Source: CAIQJJ01 sp049325275 (GTDB taxonomy: Bacteria > Chloroflexota > Anaerolineae > Anaerolineales > UBA4823). Taken from it: DNA of 64,000 nucleotides. The stretch covers positions 102,165 through 166,164 of the forward strand of contig JBMOLU010000074.1 in assembly GCA_049325275.1 (NCBI GenBank), written 5' to 3'. Within the stretch, counting starts at the first letter, position 1. Each line of letters begins with the position of its first letter. This document shows, piece by piece, positions 48,289 to 56,329 of the stretch. Below the pieces are notes generated by a model, which was not told the DNA's origin, made no database searches, and saw only the letters and a list, made by a program, of their open reading frames with translations. The translations under genes and the position numbers were made by a program.

Positions 48289-50959
48289 TTTCCTGTTTTT
48301 CGTCAAAGGCACTCACGGCGATCTCGAACCGATCTGGCAGCTAGGCCCGGCGCTCAAAGAACGCGGCCACCAGGTGACGCTTTTCAGCCACTGTTCCTAT
48401 GCAAACCTGGCCGCACAGCACGGATTGCACTTCGTTGCCCTCGATACGCCTGCCGAACGCCAAAGCTTTCTGGAAGCCGGGCGCCTGCTCAACAGCCCGA
48501 AGGGCTTCCCGGCTTTCTACCGGCAGCACATACTGCCCAAGGCGCTTTCGGAGTACCACAGCCTTGCCGCACACGTTCGTCCCGGCGCCACCGTCCTGAT
48601 CAGCCCGAACAAATCTGGCCCGGTACCGTTCCTGGCCGCCGAGAAGCTCGCCATTCCGTTCGTGCGCCTGTTTGTGGCACCATCCGAACTGATCGCCCTG
48701 CCGTTGATGGGCGAGATGTACCGGACGATCCTGGCACAAGAAGTCAACGCCCTGCGGCAGCAGATCGGCCTGCCACCGCTCGCAGACTGGCAGGCCTGGC
48801 TCCGCCGCCCGGATCGGAACCTGGCCCTGTGGCCAGCCTGGTTTGCCGCCGCAAACGCCGACTGGCCCGTCGAAGCCACGCCGGTCGGCTTCTTGGGAAC
48901 ATCATCCGAAGAACAGCCTGCGCCTGGCGAGGATATACGGCGCTTCTTGCAAGCCGGCGAACCGCCGGTCTTGATCACCGCAGGCACCGGGCTGTTTCTG
49001 GAGGCGCGGTTCTACGCCGCCAGCGCCGATGCCTGCCGGCTGCTCGGCTGGCGCGGCATCCTGGCGACGCGCTATCCACAGCACGTCCCGCCCAACCTGC
49101 CCGCACAGGTAAAGCACTTCGACTTTCTGCCCTTTGGTAGCCTGATGCCGCATACCCGGGCGGTCATCCACCATGGCGGCATCGGGACGCTCGTCCAGGC
49201 GATGGCTGCCGGCATTCCACAGTTGATCCTGCCCTCCGGCGCCGATCGTCCCGACAACGCCGCCCGCGCCAGGGCTTTGGGCATCGCCGCGCAACTGCCG
49301 ATGCCGCGCTGGAAGCCTGAGGCAGTCGCCGAGACGCTCAAAGCCCTGGTTCACTCACCCGATGTACAAACACGCTGCCACGAACTGGCCCAGCGGCTGC
49401 GCCAGGCAGCAGCGCGGGACGAAGCCGGCCGCCTGATTGAAACGACGCTTCCTGCGGCGCAAAACGCATCCCCGACCTGCAAACTCGATCATCCCATGCA
49501 AACGCCCCCAAAACCGCAAGCCAACGACCTGACACCCGAAAAACGCGCCTTGCTGGTACGCTGGCTGCAAGAAAAGCGCCCCGGCAAAGCGCCGGTGAAA
49601 TGCCAGTCCCCCGCTAGCGGGCCGGCGCTTCTCCTGCCCACGCAGGCCATGTACCTGGAACGCTACCCACACCGGCATCTGTATCCCGACGCGCCGGCCA
49701 TTCACCCCCTCCGGCCACCCGTCGATGCAGCCTGCTGGCAACAGGCCGTGCAGGCAGTTTTCGAACAGCACGATATCCTGCGCGCCGCGTACACGTACGA
49801 AGGCGGTATGTGGCGGCAGTACATCCATTCCCCCCAGGAGATGGCCCTGCCCTTCGTTCACCTCGACCTGGCAGGAAAATCGAACGCAGCGCAAAAAGCC
49901 ATCATCCTGGAGGAGATCAAAAAAACCATCGAGCAACCGGCCGGCCCACATATACCCCTGTGGAAGGCCTGTTTGCTCGACTGCGGCCCGGAGCAGAACG
50001 GCTATCTGTTGATTCTGATAAACCACCTCTTGAGCGATCACGTTTCGGGCCTCATCCTGGCCGAAGACCTGCAACTGGCGTACGAACAGGTGCGCCACAG
50101 CGAACCCATCAACCTGCCGCCAGTCCCCATGTCGTTCACCGAATGGGCCGAACGTCTCAATGCGTACGCGCGCTCGGATGCGCAGCTGCAGGAAGCCGAT
50201 TACTGGCTGGCATTACCCTGGGATCAGATTCCGCACCTGCCTGCCGACTACCCCGACGGGCAAGGCCTGGTCTGTGGCAAAGTCATGCGCCCGGTGAATC
50301 GCAGCCTCGATCCGGCTGAAACCCGCGCCATACTGCAAGCCATCCCGCAAAAACACAACGTTCAGGTGATTGACATCCTTCATACGGCCTACGTTCAAAC
50401 ACTCACCCGCTGGATGGGCTGCGAGTATCTGGAAGTAGGCAGTTTCCGCTCCGGCAGAGACATCATGCCGGCTGCCGGTCAGGCCGATCTTTCACGCACA
50501 ATGGGGTGGCTGGCAACCAACACGGTTATGGTCTTCCAAGACGATCATCCCGGTGATCCGCTTCAGGCGCTGCAATCGATCCGGCGGCAGTCGCAGCAGA
50601 TTCCCAACCGCGGGTACGGTTTCCGTTTGCTTGCGTATCTCAGCGGCAACGAGGCGATCGCGCGGGCGTTGAAAGCCCACAGCAAGCAGGAAGTCACCTT
50701 CAACTACGTCGGCAGAGAATCGGGAAGCGAAGATTTCGAATTACCCTGGGAGATCAGGCCGGAAGAACTGCCCCTGCCCGAAGGGCTGATCATCGGCGAC
50801 GGCATGGGGCGCATCTTCCTGGACTGCAAAGTTGCTGTCAGCAACGAGCGTCTCGGCATGTGGTGGGGCTTCAACGAACGCTTCCACCGCCGCACCACCA
50901 TCGAAAAACTGGCCGATGACTGCATGGCGAGGTTGAAAGATTTGATTCAATGTGCGTGA
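48281..50959 (+). CDS. GT1-family glycosyltransferase fused to an E-like condensation-superfamily domain
   Basis: 892 residues. Part 1 (about 1-400) is a GT-B glycosyltransferase related to its upstream neighbour, with IHHGGIGTLVQAMAAGIPQ. Part 2 starts with the NRPS linker helix LTPEKRALLVRWLQEK (about 416-432) and continues as a condensation-superfamily domain (about 440-885) with NHLLSDH (581-587): the first His is Asn, while His582 and Asp586 remain. The epimerisation-type motif LSRTMGW and FNYVG are present. No A or carrier domain is included. The fusion implies that glycosylation is tied physically to a carrier-bound or chain-transfer step. Whether the second domain is catalytic or a docking platform (as X domains recruit P450s in glycopeptide synthesis) cannot be told from sequence. 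Confidence 0.88.
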   Translation: MADFLFFVKGTHGDLEPIWQLGPALKERGHQVTLFSHCSYANLAAQHGLHFVALDTPAERQSFLEAGRLLNSPKGFPAFYRQHILPKALSEYHSLAAHVRPGATVLISPNKSGPVPFLAAEKLAIPFVRLFVAPSELIALPLMGEMYRTILAQEVNALRQQIGLPPLADWQAWLRRPDRNLALWPAWFAAANADWPVEATPVGFLGTSSEEQPAPGEDIRRFLQAGEPPVLITAGTGLFLEARFYAASADACRLLGWRGILATRYPQHVPPNLPAQVKHFDFLPFGSLMPHTRAVIHHGGIGTLVQAMAAGIPQLILPSGADRPDNAARARALGIAAQLPMPRWKPEAVAETLKALVHSPDVQTRCHELAQRLRQAAARDEAGRLIETTLPAAQNASPTCKLDHPMQTPPKPQANDLTPEKRALLVRWLQEKRPGKAPVKCQSPASGPALLLPTQAMYLERYPHRHLYPDAPAIHPLRPPVDAACWQQAVQAVFEQHDILRAAYTYEGGMWRQYIHSPQEMALPFVHLDLAGKSNAAQKAIILEEIKKTIEQPAGPHIPLWKACLLDCGPEQNGYLLILINHLLSDHVSGLILAEDLQLAYEQVRHSEPINLPPVPMSFTEWAERLNAYARSDAQLQEADYWLALPWDQIPHLPADYPDGQGLVCGKVMRPVNRSLDPAETRAILQAIPQKHNVQVIDILHTAYVQTLTRWMGCEYLEVGSFRSGRDIMPAAGQADLSRTMGWLATNTVMVFQDDHPGDPLQALQSIRRQSQQIPNRGYGFRLLAYLSGNEAIARALKAHSKQEVTFNYVGRESGSEDFELPWEIRPEELPLPEGLIIGDGMGRIFLDCKVAVSNERLGMWWGFNERFHRRTTIEKLADDCMARLKDLIQCA

Positions 50960-50988
50960 GAAGATACCGTAGAAACCTGGAGACCTTC

Positions 50989-51156
50989 ATGATTCCCGCA
51001 AAAAGGACCCTTTACAAAGTCGTCGCCAACCACGAAGGACAATATTCCATCTGGCCGCTGGCATGTGAGAACGCCCCGAGCCGGAACGATGCCGGCAAGC
51101 GCCGCGCCAGAGAAGAATGCCTGCCCTACATCGAAGCAACCGGGGGGTGCAGATGA
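50989..51156 (+). CDS. Short, divergent MbtH-like protein
   Basis: 55 residues from ATG 50989, preceded by GGAGA; a longer start at 50950 would overlap the upstream gene. It keeps part of the MbtH pattern: V-V-A-N-H-E-G-Q-Y-S-I-W-P near the N-terminus and E-C-L-P-Y-I later. MbtH proteins bind A domains and support their folding and activity. The central Trp of the usual PxGW segment and the C-terminal W-T-D-x-R-P end are absent, and the protein stops after ATGGCR. The stop overlaps the start of the next gene (ATGA). It may be a minimal functional MbtH or a decaying copy. It is the only MbtH candidate seen for the five A domains. Confidence 0.75.
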   Translation: MIPAKRTLYKVVANHEGQYSIWPLACENAPSRNDAGKRRAREECLPYIEATGGCR

Positions 51157-52190
51157 AAATCCTGTGGCTGGCAGGCGATCCGCCTACGCATCCCCTGACC
51201 GGCGTACGTGAACGCGCCCGTTATATGCTGACGTACCTGGCGGCGCGGCACGAAGTTTACCTGCTTACCTTTGCCGGGGGCGAAGCCAGGCAGGAACTGC
51301 AAACCATCCCGGGCCTGGCACACCTGACCACCCTGCCTTTCGGGCAAATCGGAACCATGCGCCAGTTAATTGCCCGCATCATCGCAAAGTGGCATCCAGA
51401 TGTGATCCACACACAAAACTTTGGCCTGCATCCGCTCGTGCCTCCCGGCGAACGCCAGGTGCTCGATCCGCACGACATGCCCCATCCAAGCGTATTGGCC
51501 ACGAAAGGCAAATACTATTTCGACGCGGTTGAGCGCTGCGCAGCCACGATCCTCGTCTCGGAGGAGGAGCGCGAAAAGCTGCCCCCTCCCCTGCGGCCCA
51601 AGGCGCTCGTCCTGCCCAACGGCGTCGACGTAGATTACTGGGCGCAGGCTGCGGCGCAGCCACCCGAAGCGGCGACCCTGCTGTTCCCAGGCGCAATGAA
51701 CTGGGAACCCAATATCACCGCCGCCCTGTCCTTCAGCGAACAGGCCTGGCCCAGGATATGCGCCGCCGTGCCGCAGGCCCGCCTGGTCTTCGCCGGGTAC
51801 AACCCGGCCGCCGAGGTACTGGCCTTGTCGCAAACCAACGCGCGCATCCAAGTCGCCGCCAACCCGGCCGACATGCGTCCCTATTTCTCGCAGGCAAGCG
51901 TCATGATTGTCCCCATTCTAAAAGCGACGGGGACGCGTCTGAAAATACTACAGGCCCTGGCCGCCGGAAGGCCGGTCGTCAGCACCCCCGTGGGTGCGGA
52001 AGGCTTGCAACTGACGCCCGGCCAAGACCTGCTGATCGCGCCACCGGGAGAAAGCTTCGTGCAGGCCGTCACCGGCCTGCTGTTGGATGGCGAAAAACGG
52101 GCCGCGCTGGCCCGGGCAGGCCGTCAGGCCGTCGAACAATACCGATGGGAACGCCTTTTGCCCCTGCTGGAAAGTCTCTATCCATCTTGA
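51153..52190 (+). CDS. GT4-family glycosyltransferase
   Basis: 345 residues from the ATG overlapping the MbtH stop; upstream in-frame codons are not used because the G-rich RBS lies just before this ATG. The N-terminus MKILWLAGDPPTHPLTGVRER and the C-terminal segment GTRLKILQALAAGRPVVSTPVGAEGL are typical of GT-B fold group 1/GT4 sugar transferases, including the E-G-L donor contact. It is most like the phospho-sugar or NDP-sugar transferases of cell-envelope pathways, but here it sits between MbtH and the type II thioesterase inside the cluster. It probably adds one sugar of a product glycan. Donor and acceptor are unknown. Confidence 0.9.
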   Translation: MKILWLAGDPPTHPLTGVRERARYMLTYLAARHEVYLLTFAGGEARQELQTIPGLAHLTTLPFGQIGTMRQLIARIIAKWHPDVIHTQNFGLHPLVPPGERQVLDPHDMPHPSVLATKGKYYFDAVERCAATILVSEEEREKLPPPLRPKALVLPNGVDVDYWAQAAAQPPEAATLLFPGAMNWEPNITAALSFSEQAWPRICAAVPQARLVFAGYNPAAEVLALSQTNARIQVAANPADMRPYFSQASVMIVPILKATGTRLKILQALAAGRPVVSTPVGAEGLQLTPGQDLLIAPPGESFVQAVTGLLLDGEKRAALARAGRQAVEQYRWERLLPLLESLYPS

Positions 52191-52211
52191 GCGAGTTGTG
52201 AGGAAATTACC

Positions 52212-52973
52212 TTGCCTGCCACCCCCGATACGTGGTTGATGTACCACCGTCCCAACCCGCACGCCCGCCTGCGTTTGATCTGTTTTCCCTATGCAGGCGG
52301 CAGCGCATCCGTCTTCCGCCAATGGGCGCAACACCTGCCCTCGCAAATCGAAGTTTGCCCCGTGCAGCTGCCCGGGCGCGAGAACCGCCTTCACCAACCG
52401 CCCGTCGAACGAATGGAGGCGTTGATAGCGGCGTTGGCCCCGGCGCTGCAACCCTTGCTTACGCTGCCTTACGCCTTCTTCGGGCACAGCCTGGGCGCGC
52501 TGATCGGCTTCGAATTGGCCCGGCACCTGCGCCGTATGCAACTACCGCTCCCGCTGCATCTGTTTGTCTCCGCCGCCCGGGCGCCTCACCTGCCCGATCC
52601 CGATGCGCCCATCCATCACTTACCCGACGCAGCCTTCCGCCAGGAACTGCGCCTCTTGCAAGGGACGCCGGACGAGATCTTGCAGCACGAGGAGCTATTC
52701 CAGCTCTTACTGCCCTGTTTGCGCGCCGACTTCGCCTTGTTCGAAAGCTACCGTTACCGGCCGGAAGCGCCGCTGGCGATTCCGCTGACCGTCTTTGGCG
52801 GGCGTCAGGACCGTAAAGTCAGCCTGGAGGCGCTGGCGGCCTGGCGCGAGCATACGCAGCGCGCCTGCGTGACGCGCCTGCTTCCGGGCGATCACTTCTT
52901 CCTGCGGACAGCGTTCCAGCCGCTGCTGCAAGCAATGCAATACGATCTGGCATCGAAAATCTCCCTGGCCTGA
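52212..52973 (+). CDS. Type II thioesterase (editing TE)
   Basis: 253 residues, alpha/beta hydrolase of the external (type II) thioesterase family. The N-terminal LICFPYAGGSASVF, nucleophile Ser93 in GHSLGA, acid Asp in GGRQD and His in PGDHFF match the family. Such enzymes remove aberrant acyl groups from carrier proteins. Because no integrated TE or reductase domain exists in the cluster, a role in final release should also be considered, though editing is the family norm. The start is TTG with GAGG about 10 bp upstream. This is the last + strand gene of the cluster. It converges with menH after 51 bp. Confidence 0.92.
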   Translation: MPATPDTWLMYHRPNPHARLRLICFPYAGGSASVFRQWAQHLPSQIEVCPVQLPGRENRLHQPPVERMEALIAALAPALQPLLTLPYAFFGHSLGALIGFELARHLRRMQLPLPLHLFVSAARAPHLPDPDAPIHHLPDAAFRQELRLLQGTPDEILQHEELFQLLLPCLRADFALFESYRYRPEAPLAIPLTVFGGRQDRKVSLEALAAWREHTQRACVTRLLPGDHFFLRTAFQPLLQAMQYDLASKISLA

Positions 52974-53011
52974 TCGGCTGCTCCGGCCAGCACAAACAGC
53001 GGTTCGAACCG
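52965..53011. terminator. Inverted repeats between the converging TEII and menH genes
   Basis: Two inverted repeats lie in this short region. CTGGCC/GGCCAG (52965-52970 and 52985-52990) overlaps the thioesterase stop. CGGTTCGAACCG (53000-53011) is a perfect 12-bp palindrome. Neither has a T-run. They could form weak terminators for the converging transcripts, but this is uncertain. Confidence 0.3.
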
Positions 53012-53024
53012 TTCAAAGGCAGGA

Positions 53025-53822
53025 TCAGCGATAGCCTGTTGCCATCAACCAGTCTTGAAGCTGCGCCACGTACCCGGCAGGACATTCGCGGTGGAGGTTG
53101 TGCCCGCACCCGGCCAACGAGGCCAGCCGGCTGTTGGGGACAGCCTGCGCCATATGGCGGGTGAGTTCGGTGTATTTCCGATCCAGGCGGCCCGATATCA
53201 GCAGGGTGGGAGCAACAAGCTCAGGCAGGCGCGCCGATAAGTCGGGCTGCCGCCCCGGGCTGAGCGCATTCAGCACCGTTGCGATATCTTGGGCAGATTG
53301 TAAGACGCGTTGGCGAGATAGTTCCGCTTTGAGATTGGGGTGGCGGTTGAGCGACGCAAACAACGGCAGGTCATACCAGCGGGATATGAAAGCTTCCAGA
53401 CCCTCTTGCAGAATACTTGCTGCCAGGGCCTCATCGCGCTTGGCGCGCAATTGGCGCTCCTGCGGGTCGCTCAAACCGGGGCTGGCCGACTCCAGCACCA
53501 GGCGCGCGACCATATTGGGATAGGTGAGTGTGAAGGAAAGTGCCAACCGCCCGCCCAGCGAGTAGCCGATCAAGCCCATGCGTTCGATGTGGCGCACGGC
53601 GAGCGTTTCTTTCAGCAAAACGCTCCAAGATGCGTAGCCAGGGTGCGCATCGAGAGGCGTGGCGCCGTGCCCGGGCAAGTCTGGCAGCAGGCAGTAGAAA
53701 TTCTCTTTGAAGTGTTCGGCTACAGGAAGCCAATCGGCCCCGCTGCCCATGAAACCGTGCAGAAAGACGAGCGGTGGATTGTGCCGGTCACCGAGCGAGC
53801 GTGTCTCCATTCTTACCGTCAT
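53025..53822 (-). CDS. menH: SHCHC synthase, MenH-like alpha/beta hydrolase
   Basis: 265 residues. It has an FLHGFMGSGADW oxyanion region, nucleophile GYSLGG, and the segment LESASPGL characteristic of MenH, with a C-terminal GCGHNLHRE His. MenH removes pyruvate from SEPHCHC to give SHCHC, the second committed step of menaquinone synthesis. It is the last gene of the men operon, 10 bp after menE. The operon context (menF, menD, menB, menE) makes MenH more likely than a generic hydrolase. Confidence 0.88.
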   Translation of the reverse strand: MTVRMETRSLGDRHNPPLVFLHGFMGSGADWLPVAEHFKENFYCLLPDLPGHGATPLDAHPGYASWSVLLKETLAVRHIERMGLIGYSLGGRLALSFTLTYPNMVARLVLESASPGLSDPQERQLRAKRDEALAASILQEGLEAFISRWYDLPLFASLNRHPNLKAELSRQRVLQSAQDIATVLNALSPGRQPDLSARLPELVAPTLLISGRLDRKYTELTRHMAQAVPNSRLASLAGCGHNLHRECPAGYVAQLQDWLMATGYR

Positions 53823-53832
53823 CTGCTTGCTG

Positions 53833-55281
53833 CTAGTTAATTTGCTCTTTCACCAACACACGGCTGACCTTGCCCGAAGGCGTTTGGGGCAAAGATTCGA
53901 ACCACACAATCCGGCGCGGGACTTTGAAACCGGCCAGGCGTTGGCGGCAGAAGTCCTGTAGCGCCTCGGGCAGAACGTGACGGCCGGGACGCAGCACCAC
54001 CGCCGCGGCCACTTGCTGCCCCCATTCTGGATGAGGAATCCCAACCACGCAGGCAGCTTCCACGGCGTGATGCTGGCAGAGAATCGCCTCTATCTCGGCC
54101 GGGTAGATATTTTCTCCCCCGCTGACGATCAAATCGGTGCGCCGCTGCACGACCCACCAATCGCCGTCATCGTCACAGTAACCCAGATCGCCGGTCGCCA
54201 GCCAACGATCTGGCGCCCCGCCATTGCCTGCATCCAGGTGGAGATAGCCACGCATGACCGTTTTCCCGCGTACCTGTAACTCGCCGATCTCGTGGGCCGG
54301 GAGCGGATTTTCGTCTGCATCCACAACGCGCAGCTGCACCCACGGTAACGGCCGGCCGACCGTGCCGGGCTTGCGGCGTGTCTGGTGTGGGGTCGCCGTC
54401 GCTACCTGCGAGGCGGCCTCGCTGAGGCCGTAGGTTACGGCAATGGGGAGCCGGATTGCCAAGGCACGCGCCAGGGTTTCGGCAGGGGCCGCGGCGCCGC
54501 CCAGCAATATCAGGCGCAGGCTTGCCGGCCAGTCCGATGCAGCCGGGTTTTCGTTCAGCAAACGGTAAAGCATGGTAGGAACGAGCGAAAGCAACGTGGC
54601 GCTGCTTTCGTGCAGGCAGGTCCACAGGTGAGCAAGGTCGAACTGGTCAGACGGAAACGCGGGCAGAACAACCGCGCTGCCATACAACGCGCTGCGAAAT
54701 AGGATCGACAAGCCGCCGATATGGTAGAGCGGCAAGGCCAGCAGCCAGCGATCATCTGGGAAGACACCTAATCGAAAAGCCGATGCCGTCGCGCTCCAGA
54801 AGAGATTGCCCCAGGTCAACACAGCGCCCTTGGGGCGCCCCGTTGTTCCAGAGGTAAAGAGGATGCCAAAATCGTTCTCCAGGTCGAATTCCCCGCCAAG
54901 CCAGTTCTCGAAATCCGTCACAGGAGCCAGCGACTCCATTGCGACTGCGCCCGCCAACGGCGGCTTCTCCAGCGTGGAAAATACCCACCGGCAAGCCGCA
55001 GAATCGATCTGGCTTTGCATTTCTGCGGCCATCAGGCGTGTGTTGAGCGGCACAAGCACCGTCCCCAGCCGTGCGCAGGCATGTACCAGCCGAACCGCCT
55101 CGAGGCTGCGATCCAGCAATACCGCCACACGCTCGCCGCACTTCACGCCGAGTGCAGTCAGGCGGGCGCACTGGGCGGCCACCTGGCGGTTGAGTTCGGC
55201 ATAGGTCATTGCACCACCTGGGGTGACGATGGCCGTGTGAGCGGGTGAAGACTGTGCTGCAAGGGCTAGAAAGTCGTCCAT
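53833..55281 (-). CDS. menE: o-succinylbenzoate-CoA ligase
   Basis: 482 residues, acyl-adenylate-forming family. The phosphate-binding motif TSGTTGRPKGAV, the Y-G-L-S-E-A motif and the C-terminal PSGKVSR Lys are all present. In this operon it should activate o-succinylbenzoate to OSB-CoA in the cytoplasm for MenB. It follows menB after an 87-bp gap in which I see no clear promoter, and no strong RBS precedes the ATG. It is an AMP-forming enzyme but not part of the NRPS cluster, as it lies on the other strand among men genes. Confidence 0.9.
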   Translation of the reverse strand: MDDFLALAAQSSPAHTAIVTPGGAMTYAELNRQVAAQCARLTALGVKCGERVAVLLDRSLEAVRLVHACARLGTVLVPLNTRLMAAEMQSQIDSAACRWVFSTLEKPPLAGAVAMESLAPVTDFENWLGGEFDLENDFGILFTSGTTGRPKGAVLTWGNLFWSATASAFRLGVFPDDRWLLALPLYHIGGLSILFRSALYGSAVVLPAFPSDQFDLAHLWTCLHESSATLLSLVPTMLYRLLNENPAASDWPASLRLILLGGAAAPAETLARALAIRLPIAVTYGLSEAASQVATATPHQTRRKPGTVGRPLPWVQLRVVDADENPLPAHEIGELQVRGKTVMRGYLHLDAGNGGAPDRWLATGDLGYCDDDGDWWVVQRRTDLIVSGGENIYPAEIEAILCQHHAVEAACVVGIPHPEWGQQVAAAVVLRPGRHVLPEALQDFCRQRLAGFKVPRRIVWFESLPQTPSGKVSRVLVKEQIN

Positions 55282-55368
55282 CGGCCAGAGATCATCGAGA
55301 GGGCTGAACCAATTTTCGCCCGTTTTCCGGCCCCTGCGGGACGGGAATGTAAACGCTCAATGGCTTCC

Positions 55369-56226
55369 TCATGCCCAACGTGGGAACTTGCTGTAATCGG
55401 GCTTGCGTTTTTCCAGGAAAGCGTCGCGGCCTTCGCGGGTTTCATCGGTCATATAGGCCAGACGCGTCGCCTCACCGGCAAAGATTTGCTGTCCGATCAG
55501 GCCGTCTTCGGCAAGGTTGAGGGCATACTTGAGCATGCGGATCGAGGTTGGGCTTTTGGCATTGATGGTAGTGGCCCACTCGAAAGCCGTTACTTCCAGG
55601 TCTTCGTGTGGCACGGCTGCGTTCACCATGCCCATCTGGAGCGCGTCTTCAGCCGTGTAAACCTTTTCCAGGAAGAAAATTTCTCGGGCGCGTTTTTGGC
55701 CCACCATGCGCGCCAGGTAAGCCGAACCAAAGCCACCATCGAAGCTGGCGGCGGTGGCATCTGCCTGGTGGAACAGGGCGTGTTCGCGGCTGGCAATCGT
55801 CAGATCACAGACCACGTGCAAGCTGTGGCCGCCGCCGACTGCCCAACCAGGCACAACCGCGATGACGACTTTCGGCATGAAGCGGATGGTGCGCTGTAGT
55901 TCCAAAACGTGTAAACGCGGCAGCTCGTAGCCGCCGGCATAACCGCCATACGTGCGCACGTTTTGATCGCCGCCGGCGCTGAAGGCCCACACGCCGTCTT
56001 TCGGCGAAGGCCCGTTGCCGGTCAGCAAGATTGTGCCCACATCCTGCGCCATCCAGGCGTGGCGAAAAGCATCGATCAACTCGTCGACGGTTTGCGAACG
56101 GAAGGCGTTGCGTATTTCAGGGCGGTTGAATGCGATGCGGGCAACGCCGCCTGCATTGTGATAGGTAATATCGGTATATTCTTTTACCGTCTGCCAATTG
56201 GCCGCCGGACGAATAGTGTCTGTCAT
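55369..56226 (-). CDS. menB: 1,4-dihydroxy-2-naphthoyl-CoA synthase
   Basis: 285 residues, crotonase fold. It has AFSAGGDQ near the active site, VPGWAVGGGHSLHV (oxyanion hole), and FHQADATAASFDGG. The Asp in QAD sits where bicarbonate-dependent (type I) MenB proteins carry Gly, so this looks like the type II, bicarbonate-independent form (inferred by alignment from memory). It closes the second ring of the naphthoquinone from OSB-CoA. GAGGAA precedes the ATG. A 103-bp gap with an inverted repeat separates it from menD upstream. Confidence 0.93.
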   Translation of the reverse strand: MTDTIRPAANWQTVKEYTDITYHNAGGVARIAFNRPEIRNAFRSQTVDELIDAFRHAWMAQDVGTILLTGNGPSPKDGVWAFSAGGDQNVRTYGGYAGGYELPRLHVLELQRTIRFMPKVVIAVVPGWAVGGGHSLHVVCDLTIASREHALFHQADATAASFDGGFGSAYLARMVGQKRAREIFFLEKVYTAEDALQMGMVNAAVPHEDLEVTAFEWATTINAKSPTSIRMLKYALNLAEDGLIGQQIFAGEATRLAYMTDETREGRDAFLEKRKPDYSKFPRWA

Positions 56227-56251
56227 AGAGATTCCTCGTTTGTATGGTTAT

Positions 56252-56282
56252 TGGAATTCCGCTCTTGAAAAAGTGAATTCCA
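56252..56282. promoter_or_regulatory. Inverted repeat upstream of menB
   Basis: TGGAATTC (56252-56259) and GAATTCCA (56275-56282) are perfect inverted copies with a 15-nt spacer, in the menD-menB gap and about 26 bp before the menB start. It could be a hairpin in the operon mRNA or a dimeric operator. No promoter can be read with confidence. Confidence 0.3.
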
Positions 56283-56329
56283 GCTGGGTAATATGCGTGT
56301 TCGCGCGCAGCCGGAGGGCCCGCAACGCT

